A stretch of DNA of 5,516 nt from Gammaproteobacteria bacterium. Its GTDB lineage: Bacteria > Pseudomonadota > Gammaproteobacteria > Poriferisulfidales > Poriferisulfidaceae. The DNA lies in NCBI GenBank assembly GCA_007571105.1, contig RKRZ01000121.1:1-5516 (forward strand). The letters are read 5' to 3'. Shown piece by piece: positions 1 through 5,444 of the stretch; the stretch's first letter is position 1, and every line of letters begins with the position of its first letter. Under the pieces are notes generated by a model. That model did not search any database. It had not been told where the DNA came from and was given only the letters and a program-made list of their open reading frames with translations. The position numbers and the translations under genes were made by a program.

Positions 1-12
1 ACTGGATTCCCG

Positions 13-32
13 CCCCGTGTCGGGGCACGGGG
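13..32. repeat. Short hairpin at the left edge
   Basis: CCCCGTG (13-19) and CACGGGG (26-32) form a perfect 7-bp stem with a 6-base loop. It lies beyond the stop codon of the IS110-type transposase remnant, so it may be part of the element's end or of its flank. No T-run follows on either strand, so it is not a convincing intrinsic terminator. Only the symmetry is seen; a role is not shown. Confidence 0.4.
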
Positions 33-77
33 GGACGTTCTTTCACGAGAGTATCTGTGTTGTGGGTCAAGCTCTTT

Positions 78-197
78 TTAGGCAGCTGGGGCCTGTTGGG
101 CGCCCCACGGGGTGCCGCGCCGGGCGAGGGCCTGGAGCATTAGCAGCAGCTTACGCATCACCGCCACCAACGCGCCCTGACCCGGCTTGCCGCGCTG
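78..197 (-). pseudogene. IS110-family transposase, C-terminal remnant
   Basis: About 39 codons remain, ending in a TAA stop at 80-78. The readable stretch includes RGKPGQGALVAVMRKLLLML followed by QALARRGTPW. This matches the usual C-terminal end of IS110/IS116/IS902 transposases, a GKPxxxALxAVMRKLLxxLNAMLRDGxPW-like pattern. These enzymes carry an N-terminal DEDD RuvC-like domain and a C-terminal Transposase_20 domain and are normally about 300-400 aa, so nearly all of the protein is missing here. Upstream the homology stops at a 12-bp inverted repeat. The minus-strand sequence after the stop (77-1) may be the element's end. It is a dead fragment marking past transposition. The family call rests on recognition of this short tail. 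Confidence 0.6.
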
Positions 198-243
198 GCG
201 GCCTTGCCCTTCGGTCGCTCCGCTCCCTGCAGGCAAGGCCGCC
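197..243. repeat. Perfect 12-bp inverted repeat with 23-base loop
   Basis: GGCGGCCTTGCC at 197-208 pairs perfectly with GGCAAGGCCGCC at 232-243 around a 23-base spacer. The left arm begins exactly where recognisable IS110 transposase coding sequence ends, so the repeat marks a junction. Such GC-rich palindromes resemble REP-type elements, and some IS110/IS1111 elements are known to insert at palindromic or REP targets. That this is such a target is an inference. There is no T-tract, so an intrinsic terminator is unlikely. Confidence 0.6.
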
Positions 244-307
244 TGTCCGCTCCGGATCGCAACAGCACTGTCAGCGCCCAATCGCTCGCTTCAAATGTGT
301 GCCATTT

Positions 308-496
308 TCGATTGCCATTGACACGGCGAGTCATTTCCTGCTTTCGGAAGACGATGCCCGGGCTATCTTCGGCCATTTGACCGAATCCATCGAAAAGCAT
401 TGGGACTCCGTATGCGAGGAAGCAGAATTGAGCGAAGTGGACAGGAAGCTTTTTTGGGGAAGACAGTTTCTGAACCCGTATTCGACTGAGCAATAG
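308..496 (+). pseudogene. HipA-like kinase, C-terminal fragment
   Basis: The last 60 or so codons of a plus-strand frame read as a protein C-terminus. They include SHFLLSEDDARAI, then EKHWDSVCEEAELSEVDR and the terminal WGRQFLNPYS, stopping at TAG 494-496. The helix pattern with a WDxxCxxAxLxxxDRxLxxGRQxLNPY ending fits the C-terminal lobe of HipA-family Ser/Thr kinases, the toxins of HipBA type II toxin-antitoxin systems. Full HipA proteins are about 400-440 aa. The catalytic N-terminal parts (P-loop, HxxND) and the HipB antitoxin are absent, so this piece cannot be active. The homology fades just downstream of the inverted repeat and IS110 remnant, suggesting that the insertion or a deletion removed the rest. 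The family call is moderately sure. Confidence 0.5.
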
Positions 497-564
497 GCGC
501 CTGTTCCGGTCACGCCGCCGGCCCCTTTTTGCACACAGATCGGCACACTACAGTCTTCCGCCGC

Positions 565-598
565 TTCCATGTCGATGCTGCCAGCCGAACCGGAGCAA
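565..598 (+). repeat. Copy 1 of a 34-bp direct repeat flanking the RloB operon
   Basis: This 34-base stretch differs from 2778-2811 at only 3 positions, all within a short interior patch; the last 22 bases are identical, including CAGCCGAACCGGAGCAA. It lies in the otherwise gene-free stretch 497-676, about 80 bases beyond the RloB stop codon. The sequence after it (609-627, GGGTGCATCTGGAATACGC) resembles further units of the same repeat type. I recall such arrays from many proteobacterial genomes near insertion sequences, but this cannot be checked here. Apart from this copy and a GC-rich stem at 646-668, nothing else is seen in 497-676. Confidence 0.65.
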
Positions 599-676
599 AG
601 CGGCCACGCATGGGTGCATCTGGAATACGCACCCGGCCGAGAGCCGCCGCGTCTCAAGAATGCGCGGCAAAATGAC

Positions 677-1267
677 TTACGTCAGCTTCTCGACCAGTCG
701 ATATACCGTGGTTGCGCCCAGCGAGCGAGGCCAATCGGCGCAAGGGGGGTTATCACGCTGCTTGGCGCGCTGGATTGCTCTCAGAATTCGCTCTCGCGTG
801 AACTTGCGCTCATCAATACCCTTCTTGTAATCCGGCACGTATTTTTTTAGCCGCTGGGTGCAGTTTTGCGAAGATGCGATACCTACACCGTCCTCAAAGT
901 GCAGTAGTAACCAGAATTCGAACTTGGGATTACTGAGGGCGAGGCCGAAATTCTCTTTCTCCTGCGCCCAGGAATGCAGTGGACGCAACTGATCATCGCG
1001 CCACTCGTCCTTGTCCACAACCAGCCAAGCTTCGTAAGATGCCCTCAATGGGTGTTCCCGGAGATGCTTTTTCATGCGCTCGAGTACGTGCAGGGGCGAA
1101 TTCGCGTGTTTATCCGTGAGCAGCTTTATTGTTCTTGCTCGATTCTCGAAGATGTGCATACGGAAATACTCACGCTCAGTTATCGAGCCTTCCACCGAAA
1201 TAAGGAAAATTTTTCGATACCGCCGCGTACCGGTTGAACGCCGGAATGAGCGCCTGGAGCGAGGCAT
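677..1267 (-). CDS. rloB: RloB-family protein (putative TOPRIM-like effector)
   Basis: This is a full-length 196-aa protein of the RloB type (PF13707). After a basic N-terminus (residues 1-19, many Arg), a strand leads to VEGSITEREYF at 25-35. Next come WLVVDKDEW at 81-89 and the characteristic SNPKFEFWLLLHFE at 112-125, followed by a basic helical tail. An invariant Glu after the first strand plus a later DxD is the acidic set of TOPRIM-type nuclease folds, so nuclease activity is likely but inferred. The ATG at 1267 is chosen over the in-frame TTG one codon upstream because TGATG overlaps the ATPase stop by one base, which implies translational coupling. RloB genes regularly sit beside AAA15 ATPases in restriction loci and in AbiL-like abortive infection modules. 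No defect is visible. Confidence 0.85.
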   Translation of the reverse strand: MPRSRRSFRRSTGTRRYRKIFLISVEGSITEREYFRMHIFENRARTIKLLTDKHANSPLHVLERMKKHLREHPLRASYEAWLVVDKDEWRDDQLRPLHSWAQEKENFGLALSNPKFEFWLLLHFEDGVGIASSQNCTQRLKKYVPDYKKGIDERKFTRERILRAIQRAKQRDNPPCADWPRSLGATTVYRLVEKLT

Positions 1268-2607
1268 CAACTTTCCCGTGCACGCCTCTTCGGGTGAGTG
1301 CCAACGCCGATATCCATTCCCTGCACGAGGCGAGGGATCCCGCCCATCCGCCCCATCAAGTAGCTCTTGCGAATATCCTTGTCATGTCTGACATCCCCGT
1401 AATCGCTTACAGGAATTAGCGTTGAGTTGCCCAATCTGTTCCTTTCAACCACCCACATTTCGTCGCGTCGAAATAATGACTGGTCCATGAGGAGGGCATC
1501 ATGCGTTGTCATAAGCAATTGCGCCCTGGATTTCGCGGAGCAATTGGCCAAGTAACTTTCCAGAAGATGGCGCGTCAGATGCGTATGAAGACTGCGATCA
1601 ATTTCATCAATGGCATACACATTCCCCGGCGCATGACCGGAAAGCCCCTGAAATGCAGGCAGCAGATCGATAAGACGTCGCGACCCATCAGATTCCTGAG
1701 AGAACTCAAACTGCACTTCAGAGCCATCTGTTCTTGGATGCCACGTCACGAGTTTTCTGGCGATCAGCTTTCCTTCCTCGCGAGTCACGGCCACCCTGAG
1801 CCCCTTACTGACCAAATTGATCCCCGTCCCCTCTGCGAGTTCCTCCAGATCCGCCTTTATGCGTTCCGGAATATCAAGAGTATTCAAGGAAGCTTCTTCG
1901 CTATCCATACGCACAATACCTGTGTCCAGATTCCGCAGAATCTGGCTGGCATCGCGATCGAGTTTGAAGAATTGATGAAAGCCCAGGAAACGGGAATCAG
2001 GATCAATCAGCACCAGCGAGTGCTCGAACCAGTCATGTACTTTCTGTAACTCGTCAACTTCTTCGCCCACTTTCTGGGAGATGGCGTTGGCTAGAAACAG
2101 TTGGTTTTTCCGGGTTCCCTTGAAGGCGTAACGAAACATCGGGCTGTTATTCAACCGCTTGGACAATTCACCGAGTTGCTCGCCGTGTCGATGGTAGAGC
2201 ACTTGTTCTCTGGCGCTGGAAATAACTACCAGCTTTTCCTCCAGAACCGCGGCACGGGTCACGGCGAAACTGAATTCGTAAATGGTTTCGTTAACCAGCA
2301 ACTCAAAGACAAAATGCGACGGTTGCCTGGTACCGGCGGAGTCCAGCAGAAAAGGCTTAACGGGAATCGAATGCTTGGGGCGAATTCCGTCGACGATAAA
2401 CTTTTGGGCGAATGCAAGCGCCATGAACAGATTTGTCTTCCCGGACGCATTACCACCATAAATCGCCGCAACAGGCAAAACGCTTGCGCGGTATTTTGCT
2501 ATCCTGGGAACCCTGCTGCGGTGCTGGCGCTCCCGACTGGCAACCATCGAGAAAGTTGCCCGTTCACGAAACGACATCCAGTTTTCGAGCGAAAATCTAA
2601 TGAGCAT
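1267..2607 (-). CDS. AAA15-type ATPase (RloA/AbiLi-like), partner of RloB
   Basis: This is a 446-aa ABC/SMC-like ATPase of the COG1106/AAA15 family. The typical start MLIRFSLENWMSFRERATFS is followed by Walker A GGNASGKTN at 51-59. The middle (about 100-290) is a strand- and helix-rich insertion. A signature-like SQESDGSRRLIDLLP lies at 303-317, Walker B plus D-loop VYAIDEIDRSLH at 330-341, and the switch histidine TTHD at 367-370. All nucleotide-binding elements are intact. The ATG at 2607 is preferred over a GTG six codons upstream (2625): an AGAGA-type ribosome site precedes it and family members start here. Its stop overlaps the RloB start. In related two-gene systems such as PARIS (AriA-AriB) the ATPase is thought to hold and release its nuclease partner on sensing phage; the same role is inferred. 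A promoter lies 35 bases upstream. Confidence 0.88.
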   Translation of the reverse strand: MLIRFSLENWMSFRERATFSMVASRERQHRSRVPRIAKYRASVLPVAAIYGGNASGKTNLFMALAFAQKFIVDGIRPKHSIPVKPFLLDSAGTRQPSHFVFELLVNETIYEFSFAVTRAAVLEEKLVVISSAREQVLYHRHGEQLGELSKRLNNSPMFRYAFKGTRKNQLFLANAISQKVGEEVDELQKVHDWFEHSLVLIDPDSRFLGFHQFFKLDRDASQILRNLDTGIVRMDSEEASLNTLDIPERIKADLEELAEGTGINLVSKGLRVAVTREEGKLIARKLVTWHPRTDGSEVQFEFSQESDGSRRLIDLLPAFQGLSGHAPGNVYAIDEIDRSLHTHLTRHLLESYLANCSAKSRAQLLMTTHDALLMDQSLFRRDEMWVVERNRLGNSTLIPVSDYGDVRHDKDIRKSYLMGRMGGIPRLVQGMDIGVGTHPKRRARES

Positions 2608-2643
2608 CGTTTTGTCTCTTCGCACGCTGATAGCGCATGAAAT

Positions 2644-2657
2644 GGCTATTTATAGCC
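2644..2657. promoter_or_regulatory. Palindrome over the -10 box, candidate operator
   Basis: GGCTATTTATAGCC is a perfect 6+2+6 palindrome that covers the predicted -10 box. A dimeric regulator bound here would block RNA polymerase. No regulator gene is found in the window, so the binding protein would be encoded elsewhere or could be one of the operon's own products. The symmetry is seen; the operator role is inferred. Confidence 0.4.
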
Positions 2658-2677
2658 TAAAGTATGCAAAAACTCAA
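2649..2677 (-). promoter_or_regulatory. Sigma70-type promoter of the ATPase-RloB operon
   Basis: On the minus strand a -35 element TTGAGT (2677-2672, four of six consensus bases) is followed by exactly 17 bases and a -10 element TATAAA (2654-2649, five of six). This places the start of transcription near 2642 and gives a leader of about 35 bases before the ATG at 2607. The surrounding DNA is markedly AT-rich compared with both sides, as expected for a promoter. It is positioned to serve only the two-gene operon. Predicted from sequence alone. Confidence 0.65.
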
Positions 2678-2774
2678 CAGAAAAAGAGAAAATAACGCAT
2701 AAACTGTGTATTTTACGGGAAAGTTACCGCTTCGGAGTCATTCGGCGCGGATGGCGGATTGGGTACCCTGCCGG

Positions 2775-2902
2775 CTGTTCCATGTAAAGGCTGCCAGCCG
2801 AACCGGAGCAATGAAGTGGATGGAACGAGAGTCCCGTTTCCTGGCGAACACCGACGGTGGCAGCTTTGCTCTGGATCAGGTGGCAATCTTCACATGGAAC
2901 AG
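2775..2902. repeat. Inverted-repeat block containing copy 2 of the flanking repeat
   Basis: Two 37-base arms (2775-2811 and 2866-2902) are inverted copies matching at 30 of 37 positions, each with CTGTTCCATGT at the outer end. The inner 54 bases form the loop. The left arm contains 2778-2811, the direct-repeat partner of 565-598. Sequence on both sides (about 2706-2774 and 2903-2936) seems to belong to the same repeat array; I recall blocks of this kind near insertion sequences in proteobacteria, which needs a database check. Short frames run through it on both strands, but they look like translated repeat rather than genes. Together with the promoter this accounts for the gene-free stretch 2608-2973. 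Confidence 0.65.
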
Positions 2903-2973
2903 ACCGCAAACTTCAGCGGTTTACGCATCGTTCTGAAGCGCTGTGCTGTCTGTCTCTGACACTGGGGCCAAGA

Positions 2974-3243
2974 TCACGCTTCGGCATTGCCGACCATACT
3001 GCGGAGCAATTGCTGCAACGGCTTCAGGACCGGCGCATCGGCATTCCAGTGCTTGGCATCGCTGTAGTTCTTGTCCGGCCCGGTGGCGGCGCCTACAGCT
3101 TCGCAGTATGCATAGATTCGCGCCTTGCGGCCCGGGCGCGTGTATTGGGGGTCGAGACGGCACAGGCACGCTTCGTAGTCATCGAAGCAACCGTAGATCG
3201 CTCGGTAATCAGGCGGGGCCATCTGTTCCAGCAGGGTCTCAAG
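2974..3243 (-). pseudogene. DUF3226-type (TOPRIM-like) partner, C-terminal fragment
   Basis: From codon 3243-3241 to the TGA at 2976-2974, 89 codons read as the C-terminal part of a DUF3226 (PF11536) protein. They begin LETLLEQMAPPDYRAI, then FDDYEACLCRLDPQYT, KARIYAYCEAVGAATG and a final HWNADAPVLKPLQQLLRSM. Family members are about 200-220 aa, with an N-terminal TOPRIM-like half carrying a catalytic Glu and DxD; that half is absent. At the ATPase stop an ATG overlaps as ATGA (3247-3244), the expected start of this gene, but it reads only Met-Thr-stop. The simplest reading is an internal deletion directly after the start that removed over 100 codons. Such proteins normally pair with the ATPase type found upstream. 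As it stands no active partner is made. Confidence 0.65.
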
Positions 3244-4294
3244 TCATCGGATTTCGATACCGTTTCTCACGCAATGCTCGAATTGCGGGTAATCGTAGGG
3301 ATAGGGGCATACACGCCCCTCCCGATTGCGCTGAAGCGTGATGCAGCGCACTACCGAGCGATGCTCGGAAAACGCTTCTTCGCCCAGCACATTCAACAAG
3401 CTCTCCAACACACCCAAACTGTGGGTAGTGGAAAATACCTGGATGCCTCTGGCGTGCGACAGCGTCAGCAGCACTCGAAGAAACGAATCTACCGCTGCGT
3501 GGTGCAGTCCGTTTTCCAGCTCGTCCATCAGAAGAATTTGCTCGCCGCCAAGCAAGAGGTGGGCCACTACGTTCGCGGCGCGTATCATGTCACCCCCGAA
3601 GACGTTCAGCGGCACCATCTGGTCTAGGCCGATGTCTGCGTAAGCGAAGTCGCCGCTCGTGCTGACACCGGTGATGCGCGCGTTGATTGTCTGCAGGAGG
3701 GGCACGAGCTTGGCCACTTGCTTGCGAACTTGACGGAGCTTTTGATCTGAATATTGCTCTCATCTACTACATGCAGCGTCCCCGACAAGGAGCGGCTGTC
3801 TCCTTGGCGGGGATGTATCGTCCCCTTGTAGTGCAGCACCCGCGAACCCAGCGGAACGGCAGAAGATGCTTGGTCCGTGCTCGGCCTGGAATGTCCCAGA
3901 ATCCGCGAACTGCCGTTTCCGCCGTTTGCTGCCGGTAATGTATCTGCCCTGATTTCGAACTCCGTGCGCGGGGCCGATATCTTGAGTTGGCGCCGCTCAA
4001 CGGCGCCGGAGGAATGGCCCATCAAGTCGATGGGCCGGTCGAGGTCGAGACCGTGAAACAGGAGCTTCAGGTCATCGAACTTCCTAGTGGGAACAGCCCT
4101 CAAACCCTGAACCTTGAGCGGCAACGGCGGGTTCGTAATGCCAGTCAGTAGAAAGACGGCTTCGAGGACCGATGTCTTACCGAAGTCGTTCGCACCGAGC
4201 AGAATGTTGAACCTGCCCAACTGGTCGAGGTCGAGTTTCGACAGTCCCCGGAACCGCCGGATCTCCACCCGGTCCAGATGCTGCCCCTGGTCAT
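3244..4294 (-). pseudogene. Second ATPase (OLD/AAA15-like), broken in at least two places
   Basis: The N-terminal part reads LDRVEIRRFRGLSKLDLDQL and has Walker A GANDFGKTS. The C-terminal part, in another frame, has FGGDMIRA (signature-like), ILLMDELENGLH (Walker B and D-loop), STTHS (switch His) and ends NGIEIR at the TGA 3246-3244. The N-terminal frame runs on to 3624, but its readable homology ends near SNIQIK (about 3740). The C-terminal frame opens only after a TGA at 3762-3760 with EQYSDQKLRQVRKQVAKLVP. Roughly 30-50 residues expected between the halves are missing, so a deletion with frame change lies near 3720-3760. The probable original start is ATG 4294 with GAGG seven bases before it; that frame joins the coding frame only if one G is restored at 4287-4284. 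All active-site motifs are still recognisable, so decay is recent. Confidence 0.75.
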
Positions 4295-4301
4295 GAATTA
4301 T

Positions 4302-4305
4302 CCTC
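4302..4305 (-). promoter_or_regulatory. Ribosome binding site supporting ATG 4294 for the second ATPase
   Basis: GAGG on the minus strand is followed by seven bases and ATG (4294-4292), a good Shine-Dalgarno layout. The coding frame of the ATPase has no ATG near its expected N-terminus, only a TTG at 4337. The site therefore argues that the ancestral start was 4294 and that a one-base loss just after it put the start out of frame. Confidence 0.5.
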
Positions 4306-4350
4306 GGTTGCGGTGCTTGACATCTAGAGGCATGCAATGGCCTCGGTCAT

Positions 4351-4423
4351 GTTCCGGTTATAGAACCAGGGCCGTTCCAATCAGCACCCGTAATTCAACC
4401 CCGTTGGCCATAATTGGCAGCGT
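4351..4423 (-). repeat. Direct repeat copy A (73 bp), over a ubiquitin-like ORF end
   Basis: This stretch matches 5351-5423 at exactly 1000 bases distance. The core 4358-4423 agrees at 57 of 66 positions, and the 73-base span differs at 13 positions, 12 of them transitions. It covers the coding sequence for ANGVEL through GTALVL and the shared TAA stop. Flanking sequence on both sides is unrelated, so the homology is limited to this segment of two paralogous ORFs. Confidence 0.8.
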
Positions 4424-4477
4424 GAGAGCCTCTTGAGGCTCACATTTCGCCAGCGATACCTTCCGTGCGAGAAACAT
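4358..4477 (-). pseudogene. Short ubiquitin-like (DUF2604-type) ORF, remnant 1
   Basis: A 39-codon frame starts at ATG 4477, eight bases after the original stop of the HEAT-repeat gene, and ends at TAA 4360-4358. Its readable part is LTLPIMANGVEL then LIGTALVL. The pattern of a hydrophobic strand, NGVE turn and GTAL helix start resembles the opening beta-grasp hairpin of bacterial ubiquitin-like proteins of the DUF2604 type. Those run to about 75-85 aa per domain, so only the first quarter is present. A paralogous remnant lies 1 kb upstream in the operon and stops at the same codon. The assignment is an inference from a short motif. It could also be a real very small protein, since start and stop are intact. 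Confidence 0.35.
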
Positions 4478-4484
4478 GGCCTGC

Positions 4485-5134
4485 TTATACGGAAATATCG
4501 TCAATGACCTCGGCAATGTAATCGCCCAGTCACACCACTGGTTCGACATGATTTCGGAGCGCTCCCAGCACTTCAGGGCCTCCCCATTCCTCGCTGGCCT
4601 GAACTGCCGCATCCCTGATCTGAACGTCGCTCGCCTCTAGCGCCGACCTGACAATATCGGCGCGCCATTCTGATGTCCCCGGTTCTTGCTGGCGCCCCAA
4701 GCAGCGCAGAACCGATGCCGCAAAGCTCGGGTAGTCGTCGTTCAGGGCGAACGACCGCAGTTGCTCCAACACTTCCGACTGACGGGGCAAATGCAATGCC
4801 TCTCGAATGAGACCCTCGGCGGCGTGTCCTATTCCGTCCTCCAGGGGCTCGTGTTCGAAGGCATTCTGCAACTGCATTTCGAGTTTCGCATGGGCGCTCG
4901 CATCAATTGTGGGTTGCTCGTCGGAGCATGACCGATAGATCTCTAGCATGGCCTTCCGTTCTCTTGCCTTGCCGGAATAGTCATCCCCAAGAACCGTTTG
5001 CAACTTTCCTGGAGCGGCTGAATGCCTGCCGAACTATAAAAAGCGGCGCAACCGCGCCACGGGCGCCGGTTTTGTCCAGTGAGCCAAGCTTGCAGGTGGG
5101 AATTTGGGATCATCGGGCGCCACACATCGGTCAC
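4485..5134 (-). pseudogene. HEAT-repeat-like protein with frameshift and premature stop
   Basis: The long readable part (5003-4530) includes LGDDYSGKARERKAMLEIYR and a helical body ending with a typical HEAT unit, VQIRDAAVQASEEWG and VLGALRNHVEPVV. A TGA at 4532-4530 follows, yet the same frame continues as LGDYIAEVIDDISV to TAA 4487-4485. Relatives have Trp in the VPWLRDYI-like motif, so TGA replaces TGG. Upstream, GTG 5134 overlaps the previous gene's stop as GTGA and opens a frame reading MTDVWRPMIPNSHLQAWL to SCKRFLG. This frame joins the HEAT frame exactly if one G is added to GGGG at 4988-4985. HEAT proteins are alpha-solenoid scaffolds; no catalytic site is expected. Another possible N-terminal frame (ending at a TAG near 5035) makes the true start less certain. 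Confidence 0.6.
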
Positions 5135-5334
5135 TTGCGGCTTCGATTATGAATCGGAGCACGGTTCCGACCGAATGGCGGTTCAATACCATAGGTAGGC
5201 TTTATTTCAACCCCAAGCTTCTTGAGTGCACGCTCCAGCTTCCCAAACTGCTCCACTACCGTAGCATCAATTCCCGGATTGCGTTCAAGGGTGTCTTTCG
5301 GCGTTTGGGTGTATGGCCTTTTGGATGCACTCAT
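5131..5334 (-). CDS. 67-aa hypothetical protein, apparently intact
   Basis: This small, basic, soluble protein has no membrane segment. It reads MSASKRPYTQTPKDTLERNP, then an amphipathic helix VVEQFGKLERALKKLGVEIK and a proline- and arginine-rich tail IEPPFGRNRAPIHN. It resembles a recurrent family of short hypothetical proteins with a QTPKDTLERxPGID start and a LGVEIKPxYxxxPPxG end; no function is known to me. AGAGAGG (5350-5344) lies nine bases before ATG 5334 as a strong ribosome site. The stop overlaps the GTG of the HEAT gene (GTGA). Its start overlaps a TGA that lies in frame with the upstream ubiquitin-like ORF, another sign of a formerly tight operon. No lesion is seen, but it sits among broken neighbours. 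Confidence 0.7.
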   Translation of the reverse strand: MSASKRPYTQTPKDTLERNPGIDATVVEQFGKLERALKKLGVEIKPTYGIEPPFGRNRAPIHNRSRK

Positions 5335-5350
5335 TTAGAAGTACCTCTCT

Positions 5351-5423
5351 GCCCTGATTATAGGACCAAGGCCGTGCCAATCGGCGCCCATAATTCAACC
5401 CCGTTGACCACAATTGACAGCGT
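5351..5423 (-). repeat. Direct repeat copy B (73 bp)
   Basis: This is the partner of 4351-4423, offset by exactly 1000 bases. It covers the part of the second ubiquitin-like ORF from SIVVNGVEL to GTALVL and the same TAA stop. Within the coding part six differences change an amino acid and three are silent, so neither copy shows clear protein-level constraint. Confidence 0.8.
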
Positions 5424-5444
5424 CCGGCTTTGGAACAAGTTCAT
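5358..5444 (-). pseudogene. Short ubiquitin-like (DUF2604-type) ORF, remnant 2
   Basis: ATG 5444 overlaps the stop of the upstream gene (ATGA, 5444-5441) and opens a 28-codon frame, MNLFQSRTLSIVVNGVELWA then PIGTALVL, ending at TAA 5360-5358. LSIVVNGVE followed by API and GTAL is close to the N-terminal beta-hairpin of DUF2604-type ubiquitin-like proteins, which are normally about 75-85 aa. Past the TAA the same frame continues nine codons to a TGA (5333-5331) that overlaps the next gene's ATG. This suggests the original gene ended there and its middle has been deleted. The family call is tentative. A genuine 28-aa peptide cannot be excluded. Confidence 0.4.

Noticed and set aside
17..307. 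N-terminal extension of the HipA-like frame back to the left edge
   Set aside because: This part is the complement of the IS110 remnant and inverted repeat. Its translation is low-complexity Arg/Pro/Ala with no HipA similarity.
646..668. GCCGCG/CGCGGC stem with 11-base loop nine bases past the RloB stop, as a terminator
   Set aside because: The stem is only 6 bp, the loop is long, and no T-run follows on the transcribed strand, so an intrinsic terminator cannot be supported.
1501..2049. Plus-strand frame of 182 codons
   Set aside because: It is antisense to the intact AAA15 ATPase and shows no motif or ribosome site.
2101..2640. Plus-strand frame of 179 codons
   Set aside because: It is the shadow of the ATPase N-terminal half, including the Walker A region, on the opposite strand.
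2706..2936. Frames of 61 to 76 codons through the inverted-repeat block
   Set aside because: All read through the repeat arms in several frames with similar peptide patterns (CSGSAGS, HMEQ), which is what translated repeats give. No ribosome site is evident.
2857..3627. Long plus-strand open frame of 256 codons
   Set aside because: It lies antisense to the DUF3226-type fragment and the second ATPase, whose minus-strand motifs are clear, and its own translation has no recognisable domain.
3767..4000. Alternative minus-strand frame with a RYIPAKE motif as the missing middle of the second ATPase
   Set aside because: The short motif is suggestive, but the overlapping N-terminal frame also reads as native family sequence through this stretch. 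It ends in two stops and does not connect cleanly to the C-terminal frame.
4351..5423. The two 73-bp repeats as a CRISPR or mobile-element pair
   Set aside because: There are only two diverged copies 1 kb apart, with no regular spacers, no terminal inverted repeats, and coding frames and stops shared by both.
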